The notes beneath the pieces are model-generated. The model was not told the DNA's origin. It ran no database searches and saw nothing but the letters and a program-made list of their open reading frames with translations. A stretch of DNA of 64,000 bases from Terriglobales bacterium (GTDB lineage: Bacteria > Acidobacteriota > Terriglobia > Terriglobales > Acidobacteriaceae): positions 558,001 to 622,000 of the forward strand of contig JAICSO010000001.1 in assembly GCA_025936825.1 (NCBI GenBank). The letters run 5' to 3'. Positions 8,033 to 16,264 of the stretch are shown in pieces (position 1 is the stretch's first letter; every line of letters starts with the position of its first letter). The position numbers were made by a program, and so were the translations under genes.

Positions 8033-9276
8033 TGCGACAAGAAACGATTCGGGTTGAGTTAAGGCTGACACGACATCGCGCCGTGAGCTTGGCATTGACG
8101 CTTGCTGTTCTCTTAGAGGGCGCAGTCCTGGTCCAAGCGAAAGACAAGAAGAAGGCGGCTCCGCCCTCGCAGAAAAACTTTCTCGAACTACTGGACTACT
8201 CGAAAATCGTGTGGCCAAATCCGCCTGCGATAACGCGGATCAAGTACCTGAGCTATTTTTCCGGCGAAAAGCGGCAACTGAAAGCGGCGCCGAAGAAGAG
8301 CGCCTGGATGGACAAGTTGGCGGGGGTCGCTGTCGGCGAGGCTTCGCCTTCGGACAAACTGTTTTACCAACTGGTCAGGCCGTACGGCATTGGGGAAGAC
8401 AGCAAGGGGCGCATTTATGTAGCCGATGAGAAGGTGCTCGCGGTTTTCATTTTTACTCCCGAGACCGGGGAGGTCGAGCTCATCAAGAACGGGCAGCACG
8501 CGCGGTTCAGGCTGATCACCGGCCTGGCGATCGATGATGCCGACAATCTCTTCGTCTCCGACAGCGAATTGCGGCACGTCCTGGTATTCGACAAACAACA
8601 TCGGGCACAAGCAAGCATCAGCCAGGGAATGTCGAGCCCGGCCGGATTGGCGGTCGATAACGAGAACCGCTTCCTGTATGTCTGCGACACCGACCTGGAC
8701 CAGGTACTCGTGTACGACGCCGACCCGCCGTACAACCTGCTGCGCACGATCGGCAAGCGTGACGGAAAGCATGAACTGACGACGCCGGGCGATTTCTCGC
8801 GTCCGACGAACGCGGCCGTGGATGAAGACGGAAATGTATACGTGTCGGACACGTTTAACGACCGGGTCGAAATCTTTGACGCCGACGGCAACTTTATTCG
8901 TGAATTTGGGAAGGCGGGCGATGGGCCGGGTTATTTCACCAGGCCAAAAGGGATTGCAGTAGACCGCGACGGGCACATTTGGGTAGCCGACGCCATGCAG
9001 GACCGGGTACAGGTGTTCTCCCCTGAGGGGAAGTTGCTCATCTGGATCGGCAATCACGGGTTGCTGCCGGGCCAGTTCAGCATGGTCGGGGGAGTACTCA
9101 TCGATAAGCAGAACCGCGTGATCACCTCGGAACAGTATCCGGGCCGAGTGCAAATCTTCCGCTACTTCACGGATGAAGAAGCGAAGGCGGAATTGGCACG
9201 GCGCGAGGGATCCGGCAACCGGGGATTGCTGTCCGCGAAACAAGCGGATGGCACGTCGTCGACGACGCCGAAGTAA
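8029..9276 (+). CDS. Exported NHL-repeat beta-propeller protein (first of two)
   Basis: A 415-residue protein with an N-terminal signal (about 1-37) and a six-bladed propeller of NHL repeats, for example RPYGIGEDSKGRIYVAD, RPTNAAVDEDGNVYVSD and RPKGIAVDRDGHIWVAD. ATG 8029 overlaps the cytochrome stop and follows a GGGGGT stretch. NHL propellers are binding scaffolds, not redox proteins. In multihaem outer-membrane clusters they recur beside porin and cytochrome genes, which suggests a structural role in the complex (inference). It is clearly related to the propeller at 13371-14450. Confidence 0.9.
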   Translation: MMRQETIRVELRLTRHRAVSLALTLAVLLEGAVLVQAKDKKKAAPPSQKNFLELLDYSKIVWPNPPAITRIKYLSYFSGEKRQLKAAPKKSAWMDKLAGVAVGEASPSDKLFYQLVRPYGIGEDSKGRIYVADEKVLAVFIFTPETGEVELIKNGQHARFRLITGLAIDDADNLFVSDSELRHVLVFDKQHRAQASISQGMSSPAGLAVDNENRFLYVCDTDLDQVLVYDADPPYNLLRTIGKRDGKHELTTPGDFSRPTNAAVDEDGNVYVSDTFNDRVEIFDADGNFIREFGKAGDGPGYFTRPKGIAVDRDGHIWVADAMQDRVQVFSPEGKLLIWIGNHGLLPGQFSMVGGVLIDKQNRVITSEQYPGRVQIFRYFTDEEAKAELARREGSGNRGLLSAKQADGTSSTTPK

Positions 9277-9288
9277 GTGGCGCTAAGT

Positions 9289-9311
9289 TTAGCCGTCCCG
9301 CGGGCGGCTAA
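9289..9311 (+). other. Strong intercistronic hairpin
   Basis: A 23-base sequence beginning TTAGCCG and ending CGGCTAA folds into a 10-pair stem (one G-T pair) with a 3-base loop, 12 bases after the NHL stop. No T-tract follows, so it may stabilise or segment the operon mRNA instead of terminating it. Confidence 0.45.
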
Positions 9312-9347
9312 TGATGTGGTTCGGTGGTTGTTCGAAGCGGTAACGAG

Positions 9348-9361
9348 GTAACAGCTGTTAC
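9348..9361 (+). promoter_or_regulatory. Perfect 14-base palindrome upstream of the 4-haem cytochrome
   Basis: GTAACAGCTGTTAC is fully palindromic and is preceded by another GGTAAC half (9340-9345). It sits directly before the AGGAGG ribosome-binding site (9366-9371). It could be an operator or enhancer for a dimeric regulator, perhaps the NtrC-type protein, or a small RNA hairpin. Confidence 0.4.
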
Positions 9362-9385
9362 ATCCAGGAGGTTTTTATAAATACT

Positions 9386-10408
9386 ATGAAAAAAGCGACC
9401 TATGTGATCGCTACGGTTTTGTGCTTCGCCGCATTCGCGATGGCGCAGACCTACACGTCGGGAAGCGGCATCACCGGTGTGGATAAGCTGGGCGCTCACC
9501 AGAATGGTGGACGCGGCTGCACCGGCTGCCATGCTCCCCACAGCGGCGCCTTCGGAGCTGGCGGAAACGCCATCACCGGGCAGACCGTTGACAAGACCAA
9601 CGCAGGAAATTATGCATTGTGGGGCGAGGACCTCGGTCCTCTTTATGGCTATGTCCTGAACCAGGGCGACAACATCACTGCCACTGGTCACAACTCCTTC
9701 CAAACAACTCTTCCGGCGTCGTCGCAGTTCGCGAGCATGCCAGAGGAGATCACGGGCATCATGACGTGCCTAAGCTGCCATGACGGCAACATCGCCAAGG
9801 GCGCCATGATGACCAACAAGTCATACGAGCAGGCCGCGGGTTTGTTGCCTCCGGGAGTTTACGGACCAAACGCGATTCCGACATTGCTCGGAAACGACGG
9901 CACGACCGCTGGCAACTACTACAACGACCACCCGGTGGGACCGCAAGCAACGCTGGGAGCGGTCGGAGTTGCCACGAACTTCACTTATACAGTCGGCGGC
10001 TGCACCTGGCATGGCGTGGCAAGCGATTGCCTGAAGATTGCCGGCACCGCGACCAATTACCAGGCGTTCGCGAATCACTATGGCGCGCCCAATATCATTT
10101 CCAACGGGCACGGCTCACCGGTTGCGTTGCCTGACAACAATCCCGCGAATGCGTACCTGTTGTGCACCACGTGCCACACGCCGCATTCGATGTACACCGC
10201 CAGCGCCAACTCCGACGCCCCGATCGCGGGACAGGCCAAAGGCACGTACCCGACGTACTTCTTTCTAGCGGCCCCGTACAACCCGGGTTCCAACCCGAGT
10301 GCGACGCAAGCCTCTTCCGCGACGCAGTTCTGCCGCCAGTGCCACTTCTCAGGCGCGGGTGGTGCGAACGAAGCCAGCGGAGTTATGAGTGTGACGACTG
10401 CTTTCTAA
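9386..10408 (+). CDS. Four-haem exported cytochrome c (paired-CXXCH type)
   Basis: A 340-residue protein with signal peptide MKKATYVIATVLCFAAFAMAQ and four haem motifs: CTGCH (C45/C48/H49), CLSCH, CTTCH and CRQCH. Haem density is low, with long Gly/Asn/Thr-rich segments between motifs, resembling surface-associated cytochromes. The layout GCxxCHxPHSG - ALWG - CLSCHDGxxAxG is shared with the N-terminus of the 11/12-haem protein at 14447, so the two are paralogous there. AGGAGG precedes the start. It sits between two hairpins inside the operon, which may set its own expression level. Confidence 0.9.
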   Translation: MKKATYVIATVLCFAAFAMAQTYTSGSGITGVDKLGAHQNGGRGCTGCHAPHSGAFGAGGNAITGQTVDKTNAGNYALWGEDLGPLYGYVLNQGDNITATGHNSFQTTLPASSQFASMPEEITGIMTCLSCHDGNIAKGAMMTNKSYEQAAGLLPPGVYGPNAIPTLLGNDGTTAGNYYNDHPVGPQATLGAVGVATNFTYTVGGCTWHGVASDCLKIAGTATNYQAFANHYGAPNIISNGHGSPVALPDNNPANAYLLCTTCHTPHSMYTASANSDAPIAGQAKGTYPTYFFLAAPYNPGSNPSATQASSATQFCRQCHFSGAGGANEASGVMSVTTAF

Positions 10409-10418
10409 CTCTCAGGCC

Positions 10419-10438
10419 GGGGGAGTACATACTCCCCC
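10419..10438 (+). terminator. Hairpin after the 4-haem cytochrome (terminator or attenuator)
   Basis: GGGGGAGTA (10419-10427) and TACTCCCCC (10430-10438) form a perfect 9-base inverted repeat followed by TGGTTCTT, a weak U-rich tail. Because the next gene starts 37 bases on in the same direction, partial termination or mRNA-end protection is more likely than a full stop. Confidence 0.5.
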
Positions 10439-10475
10439 TGGTTCTTCAGTCTGAGCGCAACAACGTGGGGTGAAC

Positions 10476-11510
10476 ATGAAAACCTGGCTCGCAATCGGAA
10501 TCGTTGCCGCGGCGGGTGTGGCGAGTGGGCAATCCGCGGCGCCCCAGCCTCCCGGGCTACAGGCGGCAAAGCAGAGTCAGCATCTGGCGATTGCACCGAT
10601 CACGCCGAAAGTCCCAACCAGCTGGAAACCGGTGGCGCGAGTCAACGGCGCGGTTCTCGTGGAACGCGATCTGGTGCGCGAAATGTACACGATCTTTCCG
10701 TACGCGCGACAACACAATGGGTTTCCGAAGGAGCTGGAGGCGGAAATCCGCCGCGGTGCGCTGCAGATGATCATTTTTGATGAGCTGGTCTACCAGGAAG
10801 CCAAACGGCAGAACCTGACGATTGCACCTGCGCGGCTCGCGCAGGCGGAAGCGGAATTTCGCAAGCAGTTCCGCAGTGATGCAGCGTACCGGCAGTTCCT
10901 GATGACGGAAGTGAATGGTTCGCACGCGGCGATGCGTGAAAAGATTCGACGCGCTCTGTTGATCGAGAAATTCTTGAAGCAGAAGGTCGAAGATCCAGCG
11001 TGGGTGACGATCGCACAAGCGCGAGCACAGTACGAAAAGACTGCGACGCAGTATAAGCATGAGGAACTGCTGCACATCCAGAGCATCTCGATTATTCCGC
11101 CGAATCAGACCTCCGCGGTTTTGAAGGAAGCCAAGCAGCGCGCGGAGCAGGCTGCCAAGCAGGCGCAGGAAGCGAAGACGTATCGCGACTTCGGGCTTCT
11201 TGCAGAGAAGGTTTCGGATGATGACTTCCACGTGAACATGGGCGATCACAAGCCGATGGAAGCCAGCAAGCTGCCGCCCCCGATCGTGCAACTCGCGGAC
11301 AAGATGAAGCCAGGGGATGTGAGCGGACTCATTCAACTGGGCAACAACTACACCATCTTTCGACTTGAGGCGCGGGTCCCAGCGGGTACGACTCCGTTCG
11401 CCGAAGTTAAGGTGAAGCTCCAGTCGGAGATGCAGAAACAAAGGACAGAACAACTGCGATCAGCCCTGGCGCAACAGCTGCGTAAGAACGCGAAGATTGA
11501 AACTTTGTAG
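10476..11510 (+). CDS. SurA-like periplasmic peptidyl-prolyl isomerase (parvulin type)
   Basis: A 344-residue exported chaperone-isomerase with a signal (MKTWLAIGIVAAAGVASGQS). A SurA N-terminal helical region begins ARVNGAVLVERDLVREMY and contains FDELVYQEAKRQ. A divergent PpiC/rotamase segment follows (about 190-320: HIQSISIIPP, LAEKVSDDDF, MKPGDVSGLIQLGNNYTIFR). ATG 10476 is preferred over the in-frame GTG at 10470 because of the GTGGGGTG upstream. Placed immediately before the beta-barrel gene, it probably helps fold that barrel or the cytochromes. Confidence 0.87.
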   Translation: MKTWLAIGIVAAAGVASGQSAAPQPPGLQAAKQSQHLAIAPITPKVPTSWKPVARVNGAVLVERDLVREMYTIFPYARQHNGFPKELEAEIRRGALQMIIFDELVYQEAKRQNLTIAPARLAQAEAEFRKQFRSDAAYRQFLMTEVNGSHAAMREKIRRALLIEKFLKQKVEDPAWVTIAQARAQYEKTATQYKHEELLHIQSISIIPPNQTSAVLKEAKQRAEQAAKQAQEAKTYRDFGLLAEKVSDDDFHVNMGDHKPMEASKLPPPIVQLADKMKPGDVSGLIQLGNNYTIFRLEARVPAGTTPFAEVKVKLQSEMQKQRTEQLRSALAQQLRKNAKIETL

Positions 11511-11523
11511 CGAGGAATAGGTA

Positions 11524-13365
11524 ATGTGCGCGCAGAGACAAACGAGGAGGCAGATCTTAGAAGCTGGGTTCATTGCCTTGTCGATGCTTGTTGTAACCGC
11601 GCAGGCGCAGGTCGCGGTTGGCGACGAAGTGAAGATGTCCCTGAACGGCAACATCGGAATTGGCTACTCAGGCGATTTTGGAAACGCAGGAACTTCCGGT
11701 CACGGACTCTTTGGGACGGGGATGGGGTTGCTGTCCGGTTCTTACTACAATCCCAATTTCTTGTCATTCAATGTGCGCCCTTTCTATAACCGTAACCAGG
11801 ACAATGGCGCTTACACGTCAGTTCTGAGCGAGACTGGTGTGGACGCATCGACGTCGATTTTTAGCGGGAGCCATTTTCCGGGATCGATCAGTTATACAAA
11901 GTCTTTCGCAAAGGGCAGCCAATACGGTTTGCCGGGAACGGCCAACCTGAGCGCTGACAGCAATACCCAGAATTTTTCGGCGACCTGGAGCGAGTTGTTG
12001 CCGAACCTGCCTTCACTGACGGCAACGTTCGCGGACAATTCGAGTTCATCGACGATTCTGGGCGAATCTGGCACCAGTGACACATCGTCGAAAATCTTCA
12101 ACGTATTGTCCAACTACAAGGTTCATGGCTATCAACTCACGGGATTCGTGAATCACCAGAACTACAACGTGGAATTGCCGGCATTCCTCGCGCCGACTAA
12201 TACGCAGTCGGACTCCGCGACGACTTCCTACGGAATCTCAGCGAACCACTCTTTGCCGCTCTCCGGCACCATTACGATGGATTACAACCGTACCGAGTAC
12301 GACAGCCGTACCGGCGCATTCCAGGCAAATGGTACGACCGACACCGCCGACACAACAGTCGCGGTGAAACCGATTGAACGTCTCAGCGTAAGCGGCCAGG
12401 TTCGATACACGGGGAACCTGATCGGGGCGCTGCGGCAGACCTACTTGGCCGGGCAGACGGCAGGTCTGTTCTCCGAGGAAGAGCAGTCGCACGGAATTAT
12501 GCTGGGCACTTATGCGGCCTATCAGATCGGACACGGTTTCGGGTTGGTGGGATATGCAAACCGGCAGATCCAGAATTTTGCCGGCACCACTTACGATTTT
12601 AATCAAGCGGGCGGAACGTTGACCTACAGCTACGCGCGGCCCCTGTTTGGTTTGCTTTATCTCAGCTTTGGAATGGTCAACAACGGAACCACCACTGGCG
12701 GGAACAGCCTAGGATTTGTCGGCAATGCCGACCTGAAACGCCGTATCCGCAGATGGGAGTACAACGCGGACTTTTCGTACTCGCAGAATGTGCAGGCAAT
12801 TATCGCCAATTACACGACCAGCGGGTTCAATTACGGCGGCAACGTTCGCAGGCGGTTGGGCTCCAACATTTCATGGACCGTCTCCTATCGTGGCGCACAG
12901 ACCGCGGTGACCCAAATACCAGGTTCGGGGAACCGGGCGGACTCTTTTGTGACAAATTTTGTGGATGGTCGCTACGACTTCTCCGCCACATATTCCAAGT
13001 CGCATGGGACCGCGTTACTCAGTTCCACGGGCACTCTCACCCCCACGCCGGTGGCGACTCTACTGACGCCTGAGCAGATTGTGTATGCCGGAAAAGTGTA
13101 CGGCGTCGGAGCGTCGGTTACGCCGCTCAAGAGAATGTTGATTAATGTCAACTGGTACAAAGTGCGGTCCGACACGCAAACATCCGCTCTTTTTTCACAG
13201 AACAACAGCGAACGCTACTACGGGCAGATGCAGTACAACCTCCGCAAACTGTCGTTTCGCGCAGGTTATTGGAGGGTGTATCAGGCCGTAGGAGCGAACT
13301 TCGGCAAGCCAACGTTAGACAACACATATTTCTTCAATGTTTCGCGATGGTTCAACGTATTCTAA
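11524..13365 (+). CDS. Large outer-membrane beta-barrel protein (candidate porin of a cytochrome conduit)
   Basis: A 613-residue protein with a signal (ending near VVTAQAQ). Nearly the whole chain is made of alternating polar/hydrophobic strands rich in Tyr, Ser, Asn, Thr and Gly, ending in an aromatic residue (SRWFNVF), which is typical of BamA-inserted barrels. The size would allow roughly 22-28 strands, similar to MtrB/PioB or Geobacter porin-like proteins, but I recognise no family motif and no N-terminal CXXC. It is flanked by cytochromes, NHL propellers and a SurA-like protein. Inferred role: the sheath that carries a multihaem cytochrome through the outer membrane. Confidence 0.82.
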   Translation: MCAQRQTRRQILEAGFIALSMLVVTAQAQVAVGDEVKMSLNGNIGIGYSGDFGNAGTSGHGLFGTGMGLLSGSYYNPNFLSFNVRPFYNRNQDNGAYTSVLSETGVDASTSIFSGSHFPGSISYTKSFAKGSQYGLPGTANLSADSNTQNFSATWSELLPNLPSLTATFADNSSSSTILGESGTSDTSSKIFNVLSNYKVHGYQLTGFVNHQNYNVELPAFLAPTNTQSDSATTSYGISANHSLPLSGTITMDYNRTEYDSRTGAFQANGTTDTADTTVAVKPIERLSVSGQVRYTGNLIGALRQTYLAGQTAGLFSEEEQSHGIMLGTYAAYQIGHGFGLVGYANRQIQNFAGTTYDFNQAGGTLTYSYARPLFGLLYLSFGMVNNGTTTGGNSLGFVGNADLKRRIRRWEYNADFSYSQNVQAIIANYTTSGFNYGGNVRRRLGSNISWTVSYRGAQTAVTQIPGSGNRADSFVTNFVDGRYDFSATYSKSHGTALLSSTGTLTPTPVATLLTPEQIVYAGKVYGVGASVTPLKRMLINVNWYKVRSDTQTSALFSQNNSERYYGQMQYNLRKLSFRAGYWRVYQAVGANFGKPTLDNTYFFNVSRWFNVF

Positions 13366-13370
13366 GCCGC

Positions 13371-14450
13371 ATGCACACTATGAGGCTGCGCAAAGCGGCG
13401 TGGGTGCTTTCTTGTGCCGTTGTGCTGGCGGGCAATGGTTTCGCTGCGAGCAAGAAAGAACAGCGGGCTGTTGCGGCACCGCCCGATTTGCTGCTTGAAG
13501 GCGGGCGCAAGTTGACGTTTGACCGAGCGCTGGCTTCTGAGCGCGACATCCGCGGCAAACCTGGATTCTTCAAAAAGATTGTTGACGTTGTTGCCGGTGA
13601 GGCCGAGTACAAAGCAATGGTGCGGCCGTACGGCGTCGCAGTTGATTCGCACGGACGGATCATCGTCACCGACCCCGGCATCGGCGGAATCCACATCTTC
13701 GATCCCGAGCAGCACAAGTACAAGCTGATCGGCCGGAGAGAGAAGTCTAAAGACGCGATGTTGCAGCCGCAATGCATCGCTCTCGACGCCGGCGACAACA
13801 TTTACGTGACAGATTCCAAGGCGGGAAAGATTTTTATCTTTGAGCCGAGCGGGAAATACAAGGGCGTATTTGGGAGCCTGAAACGCGGCGAGGGATTCTT
13901 CAAACGGCCGACGGGAATTGCGATTGACCCTGAAACGCAACGCGTGTACGTGACTGATACGTTGCGTGATCGCGTGTACATCCTCGACAGTCATGGGCAG
14001 GTACTGAAGTGGTTTGGCCAGCACGGCGAAGCGAACGGCGAATTCAATCTACCGACCGAGTTGCTGATCAAGAACGGCATCGTTGCGGTCGTCGACGCCA
14101 TGAACTTTCGCATTCAGTTGTTCGATCGCAATGGCGCGTTTCAGAGCGCAATCGGGAACATTGGGGACGCGGAGGATGCGCTATTTCGGCCGAAGGGAAT
14201 CAGTCTGGACTCGGAGAGCCACATTTATCTGGTCGAGGGACTCTCGGGGACGGTTCAGGTGTTCGATCGCGAAGGGGAGTTGCTTTATTTCTTCGGCCAG
14301 CGCGGAACAGCTCTCGGCCAATTTCAGCTTCCGGCGGGCGTTTTCATCGATCGTAACGACCGAGTGTATGTCGTCGATTCCTACAACCGGAGAGTGCAGG
14401 TCTTTCAATATCACGGCCTGAAAACGGGTGGGCAAGGAGCCATGCCATGA
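13371..14450 (+). CDS. Exported NHL-repeat beta-propeller protein (second of two)
   Basis: A 359-residue protein with a signal (MHTMRLRKAAWVLSCAVVLA) and about six NHL blades (VRPYGVAVDSHGRIIVTD, RPTGIAIDPETQRVYVTD, LPAGVFIDRNDRVYVVDSY). It aligns with the propeller at 8029 across the pre-propeller segment as well (GEAEYKAMVRPYG versus GEASPSDKLFYQLVRPYG), so the two are duplicates. ATG 13371 lies 5 bases after the barrel stop. The ATG nine bases later and the overlapping ATG 13347 are alternatives, and none has a strong ribosome-binding site. Its stop overlaps the next cytochrome. Confidence 0.9.
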   Translation: MHTMRLRKAAWVLSCAVVLAGNGFAASKKEQRAVAAPPDLLLEGGRKLTFDRALASERDIRGKPGFFKKIVDVVAGEAEYKAMVRPYGVAVDSHGRIIVTDPGIGGIHIFDPEQHKYKLIGRREKSKDAMLQPQCIALDAGDNIYVTDSKAGKIFIFEPSGKYKGVFGSLKRGEGFFKRPTGIAIDPETQRVYVTDTLRDRVYILDSHGQVLKWFGQHGEANGEFNLPTELLIKNGIVAVVDAMNFRIQLFDRNGAFQSAIGNIGDAEDALFRPKGISLDSESHIYLVEGLSGTVQVFDREGELLYFFGQRGTALGQFQLPAGVFIDRNDRVYVVDSYNRRVQVFQYHGLKTGGQGAMP

Positions 14451-16264
14451 GGCTGTGGCTCACAACCGTCGTTTTACTGATGACTTCTCTCGCATTGGGC
14501 CAGTCCAGCGACATTCTTGGGGCGCACGACCTCTCGATGAGCGGAGGTTCTCGCGTGAAGGGCCGGATGTCGGCGGCGTGTCTGTATTGCCATGTGCCGC
14601 ACTCCGGAAGCGGCAGGACTGCTCTATGGGGGCAGACGCTCTCATCGCAGACATACACGACGTACACGAGCACGACGGTCCAGAACACGACGGTCCAACC
14701 TCCGCTGGGTGAGTCGAGTTCGCTGTGCCTCAGTTGCCATGATGGAACAGTTGCGATTGGACAAGTCACGCCGTACGGTCCTTATTTAATGTCAGGGTCG
14801 ACGACGACGATGGGTACGCAGCTGCAGAATACGCATCCTTTCAGCCTGCAGCTTCCGATGAAGGACGCGCCAACACTGGTCGCGAGCTTAGTCGCCACGC
14901 AGACCACAGCCGATCCGACACACTCGGTCAAATTAATAGGCGGCAATGTCGAGTGCACGAGTTGCCACAATCCGCATATCCAGAGCATCGACAAGCAGTC
15001 GCCTAATTTCCTAGTGCGAGACGATCTGAAGGGCGCGGTGTGCCTGGCGTGCCATGAGACCAGCCCTCGCACGGTAAACACTCACCAGAATCAACTGGCG
15101 GGTTGGACGGCCGGCATTCACGCGAACGCACCGAATCTGGTTCAACCGACAGCAGGCTTCGGCGGATACAACACGGTGGCGGAGTTCGCTTGCCTGTCGT
15201 GCCACATGCCGCACGATGGCACTGGCGCTGCTCGACTATTGCGCGCCAACAATGAAACTGATTGCGTGAATTGCCACAGCGGCGGCACAAATTTATCGCC
15301 GGCGGCTCCGAATGTTTTCGCGGAGTTCTCGAAGGCGGGCGCACATCCATTCTCGTCACCTTCCGGAACGCATGATGCAAACGAGAGCGCGCTGCTGAAC
15401 CAGAACCGCCATGCGACCTGCGCCGATTGCCACAATTCGCATACTGCGAACCAGGTCAGCACATTCCCCACGCCACCGGCAATTCGAGCTTCACAGAGTG
15501 GCATCGCGGGCATCAGCGCCGCAGATGGCGTCACTGTGCTGACTCCGGCGGTGAATCAGTTCGAGAATTGCTTACGGTGTCATGGCAATAGCGCCGGCAA
15601 GACTACGAATCCCGCGGTGTTCGGGTATTTGCCCGTGAGAGTCGCCGCTTCTACGGATCCTCTGAATGTAATCTCTGAATTTGCTTTGACCGCCACATCA
15701 AGCCATCCGGTGATGCACGACCGCACGAGTCCATTTGCACAGCCGAGTCTGCGGGCGTTCATGCTGAATGTGGATGGAGTGACCCAGGGGCGGCCGATGG
15801 GAGTACGGATTCTGTGCAGCGATTGCCACAACAGTGATGACAATCGCGAGTTCGGCGGGACAGGTGCGAACGGACCGCACGGGTCGAAGTACTACCACAT
15901 CCTGGAGCGTCGATATGAGTTCAGCCAGGCTCCGGCGCCAGGGCAGGCGATCAGCAATCTGTTTCCCAATCCAGACTTGAGCATCGCAGGGCCATATGCG
16001 TTGTGCGGAAAGTGCCACGATTTAACGCAGATCCTCAGCAACAGCAGCAGCTTCAGCGGACACTTGAACCATGTGCAGCAGGATGGGTTCTCCTGCTCAA
16101 CGTGCCACACCGCGCATGGGATGGGAGCGCAAGCGGCAACCATCACCGGCGAGCGTTTGGTGAATTTCGACGCGAATGTTGTCGCGCCCAACGGCGCAAC
16201 TCCTGTTTCTTATAACCGCAGTACGAACACCTGCACGCTCGTTTGTCACGGGCATGCGCATTGA
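14447..16264 (+). CDS. Eleven/twelve-haem exported cytochrome c
   Basis: A 605-residue protein with signal MRLWLTTVVLLMTSLALGQ. Eleven CXXCH motifs are visible: CLYCH, CLSCH, CTSCH, CLACH, CLSCH, CVNCH, CADCH, CLRCH, CSDCH, CGKCH and CSTCH. A last motif, CTLVCH, is CX3CH, four residues from the C-terminus (GHAH). Long Thr/Ser/Asn-rich stretches separate the haems, as in outer-surface cytochromes. The start overlaps the NHL stop (ATGA). As the last and largest cytochrome of the unit it is the best candidate for the extracellular terminal electron donor; no lipobox is seen, so anchoring would be through the barrel or propellers. Confidence 0.92.
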   Translation: MRLWLTTVVLLMTSLALGQSSDILGAHDLSMSGGSRVKGRMSAACLYCHVPHSGSGRTALWGQTLSSQTYTTYTSTTVQNTTVQPPLGESSSLCLSCHDGTVAIGQVTPYGPYLMSGSTTTMGTQLQNTHPFSLQLPMKDAPTLVASLVATQTTADPTHSVKLIGGNVECTSCHNPHIQSIDKQSPNFLVRDDLKGAVCLACHETSPRTVNTHQNQLAGWTAGIHANAPNLVQPTAGFGGYNTVAEFACLSCHMPHDGTGAARLLRANNETDCVNCHSGGTNLSPAAPNVFAEFSKAGAHPFSSPSGTHDANESALLNQNRHATCADCHNSHTANQVSTFPTPPAIRASQSGIAGISAADGVTVLTPAVNQFENCLRCHGNSAGKTTNPAVFGYLPVRVAASTDPLNVISEFALTATSSHPVMHDRTSPFAQPSLRAFMLNVDGVTQGRPMGVRILCSDCHNSDDNREFGGTGANGPHGSKYYHILERRYEFSQAPAPGQAISNLFPNPDLSIAGPYALCGKCHDLTQILSNSSSFSGHLNHVQQDGFSCSTCHTAHGMGAQAATITGERLVNFDANVVAPNGATPVSYNRSTNTCTLVCHGHAH

